Source: Lachnospiraceae bacterium (lineage in GTDB: Bacteria > Bacillota > Clostridia > Lachnospirales > Lachnospiraceae). Taken from it: a stretch of 40,579 nt of DNA. Position numbers and translations under genes: made by a program. The notes beneath the pieces were generated by a model. The model saw only the letters and a program-made list of their open reading frames with translations, did not search any database and had not been told where the DNA came from. How positions within the stretch are numbered: position 1 is the stretch's first letter; every line of letters begins with the position of its first letter. This document shows positions 7,924 through 16,481 of this stretch, in pieces. The stretch lies in assembly GCA_017551665.1 (NCBI GenBank), contig JAFZLB010000110.1:1-40579 (forward strand), written 5' to 3'.

Positions 7924-8034
7924 GTCGCTCCTCCTTTGTGTTTGTTGTTTTCGCTTCCGACCGTTTCAGCATAGCATCCCGTTTTGCAGAAAAAATGGAC
8001 ATAACAAAAGTGCCCCGCGGGGGGGCGCTTTTGT
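7921..8034. repeat. Dispersed leader/terminator cassette, copy B
   Basis: Copy of the block at 2664-2774, with the same order of ribosome binding site, TTTTCGCTTCCGACCGTT, CAGCATA and GC-rich hairpin. It leads here into the signal-peptide remnant. Confidence 0.7.
8002..8032 (-). terminator. Probable terminator of the WYL-WYL-DUF3800 operon
   Basis: AAAAGCGCCCC pairs with GGGGCACTTTT on the minus strand with one mismatch, followed by a broken T-run (TTTTGTTATG). It is 51 bases past the stop at 8084. It is weaker than the related hairpins at 746 and 2752, and some read-through into the STAND gene is possible. Confidence 0.55.
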
Positions 8035-8083
8035 GCTTTTGTTTCCTTATGCCGGATCCGAAACATTGACGAATCTCTGCAGC

Positions 8084-10318
8084 TCAATGGAAGCTGAATG
8101 TTACCATCCGGTCCAGATTAGCAATCGGGATTTCCTCTCCGGTCACGCCGGTAATACCTTCCGCCCCGAGGTCGCGTAATATTCGAAGGCTTTCCCTGCA
8201 CAGCGCCTCATCCTCTTCCGTCCGGATTCCCTGCATATTGTGCAGCGTCAGAATGGAATGGTTCCGGATCACGGCAAGCGTCTTTTCTTTCTCTTCATTG
8301 ATCTCTTCCCGCAGGAGGTGCTCCTCATATTTTTTCGCAACCTTGTCCCGCCCGCACTTTAAGGCAATCATCGCGATATATTTGTAAATCAGCAGTATCG
8401 GATGCCCCTGCCACTTCCCGGCCGTCTCCTTTTCCATTTCCTTCATGCTGTCTTCCCATCGGAAGATCCGGTCTGCGGTTTTTGACGGGAGTGTCTCCGC
8501 GCAAAAATGATACAGCCCCTTCAGGAACACATAGGCGGCAAAGCGCATCGCGGTCTCAGCCGTGCAGGCAAGTCCCGCGATATAACGCATCTGTTCCTCC
8601 GGTTGCGTTTTTCCGCCGAAGTATTCTGCCGCATGGGCTTCAAATTTTTCACGCTCGTTATGATCCGCATAGAAATGCAGCAGATAAGATTGTGTGATCG
8701 CGTAATCGGCTGTGCCCGCATCCATCTGGGACAGCGCTTTCAGGAAGATCTCTTCTGCTCTTTTGTCATCTTGGAATGCATAACACTGGCCCAGCTGGCT
8801 TAAGCATTTCCCGTAATCCACCTGTTTTTCCGTCTTCACGTCCAGCAGTTCCTGTATTTCCATCATCATCTCGTAGGCATGGACGGTCTCCTCCGTATAT
8901 GCTTTTGCCGCTTCAAATTTGAATTTGTCGCATATGGAAACCGCTGCATTGTTGCGCATGGAATACAGTCGTTGAAGCCCGGTGTACGGTTCAAACTCCC
9001 TGCTCTTATTCCTGCATTCATCCGATTCATTTGTGCGGCCGGAGTGGTTGTAAATCCTGGCACCGGCGGCATACAGATCAAACAGCACTGCCCGTTCCTG
9101 CGAATCCCGAAATCCGACATGGCTGGCCAGTGCCTCCAGGCGCTGATAGAAATACAGCAGTTTGCTGTCAGCCCGATGACTGCTTTGGGTTGCTTGCGCC
9201 AATGCCTTTACCGCCTGCGTAAACGATAGTACGTTGACCCTCTTCTCCATCAGGCTTTGCAGTTCCGGCTCCCACACCTTTTTGTAAAACGCGGCAGCCT
9301 CGCCTTCTCCCCGCGTCGCGTGGTACAGATTCTGAAGACAGTGATACAGTTCGTCGCGTTCCAGCGCGTCCCGGGCCTGCGTATAATATGTGTCCGCGTC
9401 ATCATACAGAAACAGGATGTGCCGGTTGCCGCACAGTTCCCTCATCCGTTCCCGGATGACCTCCGTATACACCGGCTCCGTGCGATAGTTCAGCTGATAC
9501 CCGAGATGTGTACAGACGGCATCCGCCAGATAAAGAAATTCTTTCCCTCTTCCTTCCTTTACAAGTTCGTCTTTCTCATAGGTAATCGAACGGACAAACA
9601 GTCCCGCAATATCCTTCTGCTTATACGGAACGCCTGACATTTCCCTCGCCAGGGAAGTCCGGTAAAAATCCGCGCTCACAAGCGGGATCCCGTCCTCATA
9701 CTTCCCGGTATATTGACCGGTCTCTATATAGCCATTCAGTATTTCTCTGTTCTTTGAAACATACATACGTGATGCCAGATCCAGACAGACCACCTTCTGT
9801 TCTCCGAGCCGTTCATTATGGAAAAGCACGCCGGACAGGGCATCCATCGTCATGTGAAGATACAAATTGCTCAGCTTCCCGTCATCGTCAAGGTTGCTCC
9901 ATAAGGTCTCTTTCCCCTTCCTGCTTTTCACATAGGCGTACACATAGTATTTCCCTTTCCTCGGTTTTCCGTCATCGGAAAGCAGGTCCTGTCCGTCGTA
10001 GGTTCCTTTGGTCAAAAATTCCCCGAGCTTTGGGCGATAATATTCCTTCACCCTTCCCACGGTTTCATTGTTCGTTTTGCTTTCGTTGACGTGAAGATCC
10101 ATGGGATAGTTCGCACCGGTCTCCCGGCAAACTCTCTGAAAAAAAGTACGGATTCTCTGCCATTCGCGCTTCACCTCCGCATTGTAGCAGTTTTTCACCC
10201 CCTCGTCTTTCAGATCGTCAAACACCACTCCGCCGATGAAGCAAAAGTCGTTTGTCTTGTGTTTCGATGTCCCATCCCGTTCAAACAATCCGCCTTCATC
10301 CATGGAAATTGTAATCAT
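8084..10318 (-). CDS. DUF3800-like (RNase H fold) protein with C-terminal TPR region, 744 aa
   Basis: The N-terminal 290 residues fit the DUF3800 layout, a family with an RNase H-like fold and acidic active site. MDEGG at 6-10 corresponds to the usual DESG start, then FIGGVVF, DLHVNES at 74-80, VVCLDLASR with Asp180, and YLADAVCTHLGY with Asp266 as the closing acidic motif. The rest (about 300-744) is helical with TPR-like pairs such as YGKCLSQLGQCYAFQDDKRAEEIFLKAL. The ATG at 10318 overlaps the stop of the WYL gene by 4 bases and has AAAGGAG upstream, so it belongs to one translationally coupled operon. DUF3800 proteins are frequent in defence islands and are thought to be nucleases; the fusion to TPRs and the pairing with two WYL regulators suggest a sensor-effector. 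The domain call rests on motif spacing, not a search. Confidence 0.72.
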   Translation of the reverse strand: MITISMDEGGLFERDGTSKHKTNDFCFIGGVVFDDLKDEGVKNCYNAEVKREWQRIRTFFQRVCRETGANYPMDLHVNESKTNNETVGRVKEYYRPKLGEFLTKGTYDGQDLLSDDGKPRKGKYYVYAYVKSRKGKETLWSNLDDDGKLSNLYLHMTMDALSGVLFHNERLGEQKVVCLDLASRMYVSKNREILNGYIETGQYTGKYEDGIPLVSADFYRTSLAREMSGVPYKQKDIAGLFVRSITYEKDELVKEGRGKEFLYLADAVCTHLGYQLNYRTEPVYTEVIRERMRELCGNRHILFLYDDADTYYTQARDALERDELYHCLQNLYHATRGEGEAAAFYKKVWEPELQSLMEKRVNVLSFTQAVKALAQATQSSHRADSKLLYFYQRLEALASHVGFRDSQERAVLFDLYAAGARIYNHSGRTNESDECRNKSREFEPYTGLQRLYSMRNNAAVSICDKFKFEAAKAYTEETVHAYEMMMEIQELLDVKTEKQVDYGKCLSQLGQCYAFQDDKRAEEIFLKALSQMDAGTADYAITQSYLLHFYADHNEREKFEAHAAEYFGGKTQPEEQMRYIAGLACTAETAMRFAAYVFLKGLYHFCAETLPSKTADRIFRWEDSMKEMEKETAGKWQGHPILLIYKYIAMIALKCGRDKVAKKYEEHLLREEINEEKEKTLAVIRNHSILTLHNMQGIRTEEDEALCRESLRILRDLGAEGITGVTGEEIPIANLDRMVTFSFH

Positions 10319-11379
10319 CTCTCTGTCTCCTTTCCCGTGATGTCTTCCCTGATTTTCTTCATCTCGCGAATAATCTCATTCCTGAGTTTCGTGGGTTTCT
10401 CCACAACGACGGAGCTGCCGTAGCTCAGCACCCAGGACCGGAAGGCCTCATAGCCGTAAACATCATCCTCAAACACCAGACAGTCTCCGTCCTCCGTCAG
10501 CCTCGCGTATTTGCGGTTGGCCGTGTCCCGTCTGACCTTTGCCTGCACATTCGCCTCCGGATAAAAACGGATCCTGACGCGCACCGGCTTGTCCGTCATC
10601 TCAAACCCCCAGAGCTGATGCAGCTTTTCGAGCACGCCAAGATCCGGCTGCGCCGTTTTGCAAAGCTCCTTCTGCTCTATGTGGTCAATCTCCGAAAGCG
10701 GAATGATCAGCGGCTCCCCCTCCTTCGTCAGCGTGACCAGCGCGTGCTCGTTGTTTGTCGCGTCGTAAAGCACACGGTAGGGACGGACGCGGGGCGGAAA
10801 TCCGTGCCGTTTCCACAGATAACGCAGCTTCAGCCACCTGCCGTTCGGCGAAAGCTCTCCCGGCATGGCGTCCAGAATCATCTTCAAGTATTCTGTCAGG
10901 CGTTCGGTACCCGCGGAGCGGAAGCTGTCCTTGATCGACAGCGCCGGCAGCAGCTTCCGCGTTTTCTTCCTTGTGATTTCGTCATAATTGCGGCAGGCCG
11001 TATATTCCCCCACCGTCAGCGGAATCTTGTAAAGGCCGTCCCTGGGATTCGGCAGAAAACGGACACTGTCCGCCCGGCCCTTTTGAATCATTTTTTTGTC
11101 AATATTGACCACCAGCGCCCCGCGCATATCCTTTGCCGTTTCAAACAGGGATTTGTTTTGCAGCGAAGGCTTCCGGTCCCTGGACAGGGGCATCACCATT
11201 TTGAAGGAAAACATCTCCGCGATGTCCTTGCGCACCAGCGACAGCGGAAAGTCCAGAATCTTTGCGCACTCTTTGATGCTGATCCCCGTCTGATCCGCCA
11301 GTTCTTCCTCTGTCGCGCTACTCATCAGATACAAATACTGTGTCATCCGCCAAACCGGATCCGTCATTTCTTTACGCAT
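10315..11379 (-). CDS. WYL-domain transcriptional regulator (second of a pair), 354 aa
   Basis: The first 80 residues form a helix-turn-helix region (ATEEELADQTGISIKECAKI). The middle holds a WYL-like SH3-barrel segment (RVRPYRVLYDATNNEHALVTL, then PLSEIDHIEQ), and the end has the WCX-type tail (YGYEAFRSWVLSYGSSVVVEKP followed by a terminal helix). WYL proteins bind nucleic acid or nucleotide ligands and control DNA-damage or anti-phage genes (PafBC, CapW and BrxR are known examples). The start ATG at 11379 has GGAGGTGG upstream and overlaps the preceding WYL gene by 8 bases. The two proteins differ a lot in sequence and length and may work as a heterodimer, as PafB and PafC do. Confidence 0.8.
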   Translation of the reverse strand: MRKEMTDPVWRMTQYLYLMSSATEEELADQTGISIKECAKILDFPLSLVRKDIAEMFSFKMVMPLSRDRKPSLQNKSLFETAKDMRGALVVNIDKKMIQKGRADSVRFLPNPRDGLYKIPLTVGEYTACRNYDEITRKKTRKLLPALSIKDSFRSAGTERLTEYLKMILDAMPGELSPNGRWLKLRYLWKRHGFPPRVRPYRVLYDATNNEHALVTLTKEGEPLIIPLSEIDHIEQKELCKTAQPDLGVLEKLHQLWGFEMTDKPVRVRIRFYPEANVQAKVRRDTANRKYARLTEDGDCLVFEDDVYGYEAFRSWVLSYGSSVVVEKPTKLRNEIIREMKKIREDITGKETER

Positions 11380-12781
11380 GCTCCACCTCCCCGTAACGCT
11401 CCAGCACTCTTTGCGCCGTCGCCGCCATCCGCTCCTTCAGCTTCTGCGGCGCAATCACCCGCGCCTCACTGCCAAACTGCCGCAGGAAATTCGCAAAATC
11501 CCCGATGCCGCTGACCGTGTCCGAATACAACAAGGCATCGCTCTGTTCCTCATACAGCGCATGCCGCCTGCGCGCTTCCAGTCCCGACAACAGCTTCCGG
11601 TTCCGCTCGGTGTTTTTGAACCGGACCTCCACCCGTACGGTTTTTTCCGTCGAAACGCTGAAGGCCGTGTCCAGAAAGCTGCGGCAGTCTTCGCTGTCAT
11701 ACCAGTCGTTTTTCCGGTTCGTCGCGCTGACCTTCAGCAGCTGATCCATATCGATGATGCGGTACACATCCCTGCGGGAAGACTGCTGCTCCTTTTTCGG
11801 AAGGGCGCTCTTCTTGACGCGCTTTCCCTTCCGGTGCGTCACGATATAAAGCTTATCCTTCTCCACCGAATAGACAATGGCGCCGACGCCGAATTCCTCC
11901 CAGTGCTCACCGCTTTTGTCACGCAGCTTTCCGCGCACCATGGTGGTCCGGAAGGGAATCCCGTCAAAGAGACGCATCCGTTCCTGCACGGAATCAAAAT
12001 GCATATAGGCTCTGCCGACGGCGATGACGCGCTCATCCTCAAAGACCGCGGACTGCTCCGCGCCCAGCGCCGTGGCCACCTTCTGATGAATGCTCTCCCA
12101 GTGCTTGTCAAAGGGCGTTCCGCCCTTCAGGTTTTCCAGCATGGCGAAAAACTCCCAGCACTGCTCCTCGTTCAGCTCCAGTACCACGGGCACGGAACGC
12201 GGTGCCAGGTGATAGATTTCCAAAGGCTCATCTTCCAGCGCGTCTCCTGTGGATAAGGTCCGGATCACCTCCCCGCGTCCGACCATGTCTTCAATCACGG
12301 TCTTTAACTCCTCGCGGCGGACCTTGACCGCCATCATGTCCTTGCTCTTTTTCTGATACTGTTCCACGACCGTTTCCCACATCTCGGAGGCTCTGAGATC
12401 CATCTGCCGCTTGATTTCATGCAGATTCATCTCCCGGTCGCGTTCGCTCTCCAGGATGCGCGTGACGTGATAGCGCAGCACGGCGTTTCTGTCGATCGGT
12501 GCCGGCAGCTCCGCCCCGTCGTCCTTTTCGCGCTTTGCGCCCGCAGCGACCGCACGCTTTTGTTTTTTCTCCGCAAGGTAGTACAGGGGCGTCCGCTGCT
12601 CCTTCCTGCATTCCACGGGCAGGTCCCGTCCCCGCAGCTCCTCGATGTAATTGGCGAGGGACTGCCTGCTTTTCATGCCGAGGCGCTTGATGATCTGGTC
12701 ACCGGAAATCCCTCCCGCCGGCGTCTCCTTCTCCAGAATCTTCAGTAACATGTCCAGCCGTTTTTCCTTTGATCCACTCAT
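11372..12781 (-). CDS. WYL-domain transcriptional regulator (first of a pair), 469 aa
   Basis: The N-terminus is a winged helix-turn-helix (GGISGDQIIKRLGMKSRQSL), followed by a charged linker rich in Lys and Arg and a second helical segment around residues 95-165. The WYL core includes WEEFGVGAIVYSVEKDKLYI and VYRIIDMDQLLKV; the WCX tail includes SDTVSGIGDFANFLRQFGSE. The gene begins 19 bases after the rsgA stop with an AAAGGA ribosome binding site and no terminator between, so it is probably expressed with the housekeeping operon. As the first gene it is the natural regulator or ligand sensor of the three-gene cluster. An internal promoter near its start is possible, but I see no clear one. 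Confidence 0.82.
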   Translation of the reverse strand: MSGSKEKRLDMLLKILEKETPAGGISGDQIIKRLGMKSRQSLANYIEELRGRDLPVECRKEQRTPLYYLAEKKQKRAVAAGAKREKDDGAELPAPIDRNAVLRYHVTRILESERDREMNLHEIKRQMDLRASEMWETVVEQYQKKSKDMMAVKVRREELKTVIEDMVGRGEVIRTLSTGDALEDEPLEIYHLAPRSVPVVLELNEEQCWEFFAMLENLKGGTPFDKHWESIHQKVATALGAEQSAVFEDERVIAVGRAYMHFDSVQERMRLFDGIPFRTTMVRGKLRDKSGEHWEEFGVGAIVYSVEKDKLYIVTHRKGKRVKKSALPKKEQQSSRRDVYRIIDMDQLLKVSATNRKNDWYDSEDCRSFLDTAFSVSTEKTVRVEVRFKNTERNRKLLSGLEARRRHALYEEQSDALLYSDTVSGIGDFANFLRQFGSEARVIAPQKLKERMAATAQRVLERYGEVEHA

Positions 12782-12800
12782 GCTGCCGTCCTTTCTTTTT

Positions 12801-13718
12801 TTACCCCTTTTTTGCCTTCTTCACATATACCGGACGTTCGCCGCGCAGCTCCTCATAGAGCAGGCGATAGTCCTCATAGCGCAATCGCGCGATTTTTCCT
12901 TCCGAAAGCGCTTCCTTCACCGCGCAGTCCGGCTCCGTCAGGTGTGTGCAGTTATCATAGCGGCATTTGTCCGCGTACGGTTCAAATTCGGGAATCCACA
13001 AATGCAGATCACGCGCGTCCGTGTTCTCTGTTTTCAAAGACATGAAGCCCGGCGTGTCGCAAAGATACGAGGGCACGCCGCAGGCATACGCCTCCGAAAG
13101 CGCAAAGAGCTCGCTGTGGCGCGTCGTGTTCCTGCCGTGCCCGGTCTTCCTTGAGACATCCCCCGTCTCCATCCCCGCCTCCGCGCAGAGCGCGTTGATG
13201 AGCGAGGACTTGCCGACGCCGGAGGGGCCCGCGACCACAGAGGTCTTGCCCTTCAGCTCCGCCGCGAGTTCCCTGATCCCCCTGTCCTCGGCGACGCTGA
13301 TCGCGTGCAGGCTGCAGCCGCTCCCCGCGTAATCCTGAAGCAAAGACGCCGCCTGCGCCTCGTCGAGATCACGCTTGTTGAAGCATAGCAAAAGCGGCAG
13401 TTCCTTTTGCCGCATCATCACCAGAAAGCGTCCCAGCAGGTGATGGTTGACGGCAGGCGCCGCGCAGGCAAAGACCAGCAGCGCCTGGTCAATGTTGACG
13501 ACCGGCGGACGCAGCAGTTCGTTTTTTCTGGGATGGATGCTTTCGATATTGCCCTCTTTGTCAGCCTCATGCGTGACTTCAAAGGACACATTGTCTCCCG
13601 CGAGCGGCCGGATGCCTTCGCGGCGGAAAGTGCCTTTTGCCTTGCACTGCCAGACGGTGCCGGTTTCCGTGCGAACATAAAAAAAACCGGCAACCCCGCG
13701 GATGAGTTTGCCTTCCAC
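12801..13718 (-). CDS. rsgA: Ribosome small-subunit-dependent GTPase RsgA
   Basis: RsgA is a circularly permuted GTPase that checks late 30S subunit assembly. The order of motifs is characteristic: an N-terminal OB fold, then G4 NKRD, then G1 GPSGVGKSS, G3 DTPGF, and finally the zinc-binding tail CRYDNCTHLTEPDC. The length of 305 residues is normal. The start is GTG at 13718, with AGGGGG just before it and 8 bases after the stk stop, as is usual for the stp-stk-rsgA order of Firmicutes. What normally follows (often rpe) is replaced here by the WYL operon. A piece of another rsgA tail occurs at 3686-3775. Confidence 0.96.
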   Translation of the reverse strand: MEGKLIRGVAGFFYVRTETGTVWQCKAKGTFRREGIRPLAGDNVSFEVTHEADKEGNIESIHPRKNELLRPPVVNIDQALLVFACAAPAVNHHLLGRFLVMMRQKELPLLLCFNKRDLDEAQAASLLQDYAGSGCSLHAISVAEDRGIRELAAELKGKTSVVAGPSGVGKSSLINALCAEAGMETGDVSRKTGHGRNTTRHSELFALSEAYACGVPSYLCDTPGFMSLKTENTDARDLHLWIPEFEPYADKCRYDNCTHLTEPDCAVKEALSEGKIARLRYEDYRLLYEELRGERPVYVKKAKKG

Positions 13719-13726
13719 GCGCCCCC

Positions 13727-15736
13727 TTACGTGTTTTCCGTCATAAACTGGACGGTTCTGGTGATTGTCACCTGCTCACTCGTCTCCGGCGCGGTAAAGG
13801 TCAGGAAGATCGTGCCGGAGCCTCTGGAGAGATTATGCGCCTCCACCTCCAGCGGGAAGGTGGTCGTGGTGGTGTCCAGGATGGACACGTCATTGGCGAT
13901 TTCGAAGCGGACATGGACCTCCACTCCCGCCATGTAAAGTTCGCTTTCCGTGGGCGCGTCGATCTTGCCCACATAATAATATGTGATGTTCTCCGGTCCC
14001 TTGCTCTTTTCCAGATTGACGCCGGAGCCGCTCTCCGCCTGCGTTCCGGCGGCCGGCGACTGTCTGCAGATCTTGCCCGTGAGCGCCGCGTCGTCATGGT
14101 ACACATCCTGCACGTACGCCACCCGCAGTCCTGCTGCCACCAGCATCTGCGCCGCGGTCTGCTCATCCTGCCCGACAACATTGGGCACCTCCACCATCTG
14201 CGGTCCCTCCGACGCTTCCTCTCCCGCCGTATCGGACGTACCCGCGTCCGGCTGCTGCTCCGGTGTGCTCGCGGCCGTACCCGCGTTGGAGCCGTCGCTG
14301 ACAAAGAGCGAGATCTGTGTCCCGGACGGTGCGTGACCGCCGCCCTCCGGAATCTGTCTCGTCACATTGTTGCGGGGCGCGGTGTTTTCCGTATCGACTT
14401 CACGCAGCACCGTAAAGCCCTTGGCCTCTAATGTGGACTTGGCCTCCGCAAAGGACGCGCCCACAACGCCCGGAATCTCAATTCCCAGCTCCGCTTCCTG
14501 CGTTGCTTCCGTCGCCGCGCTGTCCGCGGTCTGCGCCGTACTCACCTCATCCGAGGCGGCGATGTTCCCGGAGGAACCGAAGAGCCCCAGGGCATTGCCG
14601 ACGGCAAAAATGAGGATGGCCAGGACGAGCACCGCGATGGCCACGGCCGTAATCATCGTCACGCGTTCGATGCCGCTCGTATCCTCTTCATCCTCACGCT
14701 TTGTCTTTTTCTTTGCGGGCGGCGCGGACGTACCGCTCTTTTTGCGCGGCTGCGTGCCGCCCTTGCCGGAAGAGGTTTTCACCGGCGCTACTGCCGCCTG
14801 CGGCCTGCGTCGTTCCGGCTGCTGGAGATTCTCACGCAGCTCCCGTTCCTCTTCCTCCGTCGCGACACGGGTGGCCCGCTCCTCGTCCGGATCCGCAAGA
14901 AGCACAAAGTCCTCGTCCGGCGTAATCAGCGAGCGCTTCAGATCCGCGATGAGATCGGAGGCCGTCTGGTAACGGCGGTCCGGGGATTTCTGACAGCACT
15001 TCAAGACAATCTTCTCCACGCTCACCGGGATGTCCGGCACATACTGCGCGGGCGTCACGATCGGCTCCTGGATGTGCTTGATGGCGATCGCGACCGTCGT
15101 GTCCCCGTTGAAGGGCACGCGTCCCGTGAGCATTTCAAACATGGTAATGCCCAGGGAATAAATATCGCTCATGGCATCGGAATACCCGCCCCTGGCCTGT
15201 TCCGGGGACGTGTAATGCACGCTGCCCATGACATTGCTGGTGATGGTGTTGGAGGTGGCGGCCTTCGCGATGCCGAAGTCCGTGACCTTGACCTTGCCGT
15301 CCTTGGAAATGATGATGTTCTGCGGCTTGATGTCGCGGTGGATGATGCCGCCGGCGTGTGCCGCCTCTAAGCCCATCGCGACCTGAATGGATATGCTGAC
15401 CGCTTCCTTGACCGTCAGGCGGTTCTTTTCCTCAATGTAACGCTTTAAGGTGATGCCGTCGACGAGCTCCATGACGATGTAATAAATGCCCTTTTCATCG
15501 CCCACGTCATAGACATTGACGATGTTCGGGTGCATGAGCCCGGCGGCCGCCTGCGCCTCCGTACGGAACTTCTGGACGAAGTTGTCGTTTTCGGAGAACT
15601 CCTGCTTTAATATTTTGACGGCGACCATGCGCGAGAGCTTTTCATCCTTGGCTCTGTACACATCGCTCATCCCGCCGGTGCCGATCTTCTCCAGCACCTC
15701 GTAGCGGTCGCCTATGACCACGCCCATCTTAATCAT
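13727..15736 (-). CDS. PASTA-domain Ser/Thr protein kinase (PrkC/Stk1 family)
   Basis: A eukaryotic-type kinase that senses wall fragments and regulates growth, division and wall synthesis. The kinase domain fills residues 10-280 with glycine loop GTGGMS, catalytic Lys in VAVKILK, HRDIKPQN, DFG and SPEQARG. A low-complexity Arg/Lys/Pro linker follows, then one membrane segment (ITAVAIAVLVLAILIFAVG) and two PASTA repeats (EIPGVVGASFAEAKSTLEAKG and VEVPNVVGQDEQTAAQML). A further extracellular beta-rich domain of about 90 residues ends the protein. The start is probably the second of two adjacent ATGs, 6 bases after GAGG; the gene overlaps the stop of the phosphatase by a few bases, so the pair is coupled. 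Confidence 0.93.
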   Translation of the reverse strand: MIKMGVVIGDRYEVLEKIGTGGMSDVYRAKDEKLSRMVAVKILKQEFSENDNFVQKFRTEAQAAAGLMHPNIVNVYDVGDEKGIYYIVMELVDGITLKRYIEEKNRLTVKEAVSISIQVAMGLEAAHAGGIIHRDIKPQNIIISKDGKVKVTDFGIAKAATSNTITSNVMGSVHYTSPEQARGGYSDAMSDIYSLGITMFEMLTGRVPFNGDTTVAIAIKHIQEPIVTPAQYVPDIPVSVEKIVLKCCQKSPDRRYQTASDLIADLKRSLITPDEDFVLLADPDEERATRVATEEEERELRENLQQPERRRPQAAVAPVKTSSGKGGTQPRKKSGTSAPPAKKKTKREDEEDTSGIERVTMITAVAIAVLVLAILIFAVGNALGLFGSSGNIAASDEVSTAQTADSAATEATQEAELGIEIPGVVGASFAEAKSTLEAKGFTVLREVDTENTAPRNNVTRQIPEGGGHAPSGTQISLFVSDGSNAGTAASTPEQQPDAGTSDTAGEEASEGPQMVEVPNVVGQDEQTAAQMLVAAGLRVAYVQDVYHDDAALTGKICRQSPAAGTQAESGSGVNLEKSKGPENITYYYVGKIDAPTESELYMAGVEVHVRFEIANDVSILDTTTTTFPLEVEAHNLSRGSGTIFLTFTAPETSEQVTITRTVQFMTENT

Positions 15737-16481
15737 CATATACCTCAGTGCCGGCGAAAGGCTCCACCAAAATCACGGCGATGTTGTCCTTGCCGCCGTT
15801 GCGGTTGGCCGCTTCCACCAGCTTTTCCGTCTTTTCGATAATGTCCCGCTGACCGTCCACGATCATGCGGATCTCTTCGTCTTCCAGCATATTGGTCAGC
15901 CCGTCGGAGCACATCAGGATGATGTCCCCCTTCTTCAGCTTCACCTGGAAGAAATCTACCTCCACATCCTCCAGCGCGCCCACCGCGCGGGTGATGATGT
16001 TCTTATCCGGTCTGTGTCTTGCAGTTTCCTCATCGATACCGCCGGCGCGCACCATCTCCTCCACGAGCGAATGATCCCTCGTGATCTGCCGGATCTTTTT
16101 GTTCCCGATGATGTAAAGTCTGGAATCTCCGACATTGGCGACGAGCAACTGATCCTCCCGGAAGGTGGCGGCGACGATCGTCGTCCCCATCCCGAAGAGC
16201 TTTTTGTCCTCGGAGGCCCTGACCCGCAGTTTCCCGTTGGCGCTTTCGATGGCATGGCGGAGAATCTTCTTCGGATCCTTTGTGTTGTCCGCGCTGATCT
16301 CCTCCATCATCGTCTCCACCGTAAAGCGCGAGGCAAAGCCGCCGCCGGCATGTCCCCCCATGCCGTCCGCCACGATAAAGACATTCGGAAGATTTCCCAC
16401 CGGGGTGTCCGAGGAATACACGTAGTCCTGATTCAGTTTTCGCTTCTTGCCGATGTCGGTAACGGAAAAACTTTTCAGCAA
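15729..16481 (-). CDS. PP2C-type Ser/Thr phosphatase (Stp), likely own TTG start inside a fused frame
   Basis: The phosphatase removes the phosphates placed by the neighbouring PASTA kinase. Motifs of the metal-dependent PP2C fold are complete: KKRKLNQDYVY, FIVADGMGGHAGG, GMGTTIVAA, VANVGDSRLYI, CSDGLTNML and GGKDNIAVILV. The family normally starts with a short MKSxSxTDxG sequence. Here that corresponds to a TTG at 16481, placed 7 bases after AGGGGG, giving 250 residues, the usual length. No stop separates this frame from rlmN, so the protein may also be made as the C-terminal half of a fusion. Confidence 0.85.
   Translation of the reverse strand: MLKSFSVTDIGKKRKLNQDYVYSSDTPVGNLPNVFIVADGMGGHAGGGFASRFTVETMMEEISADNTKDPKKILRHAIESANGKLRVRASEDKKLFGMGTTIVAATFREDQLLVANVGDSRLYIIGNKKIRQITRDHSLVEEMVRAGGIDEETARHRPDKNIITRAVGALEDVEVDFFQVKLKKGDIILMCSDGLTNMLEDEEIRMIVDGQRDIIEKTEKLVEAANRNGGKDNIAVILVEPFAGTEVYDD

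Noticed and set aside
10618-11514. Plus-strand frame of 298 codons, His/Arg/Gln-rich
   Set aside because: Composition typical of the antisense of GC-rich genes; it spans the overlap of the two WYL genes.
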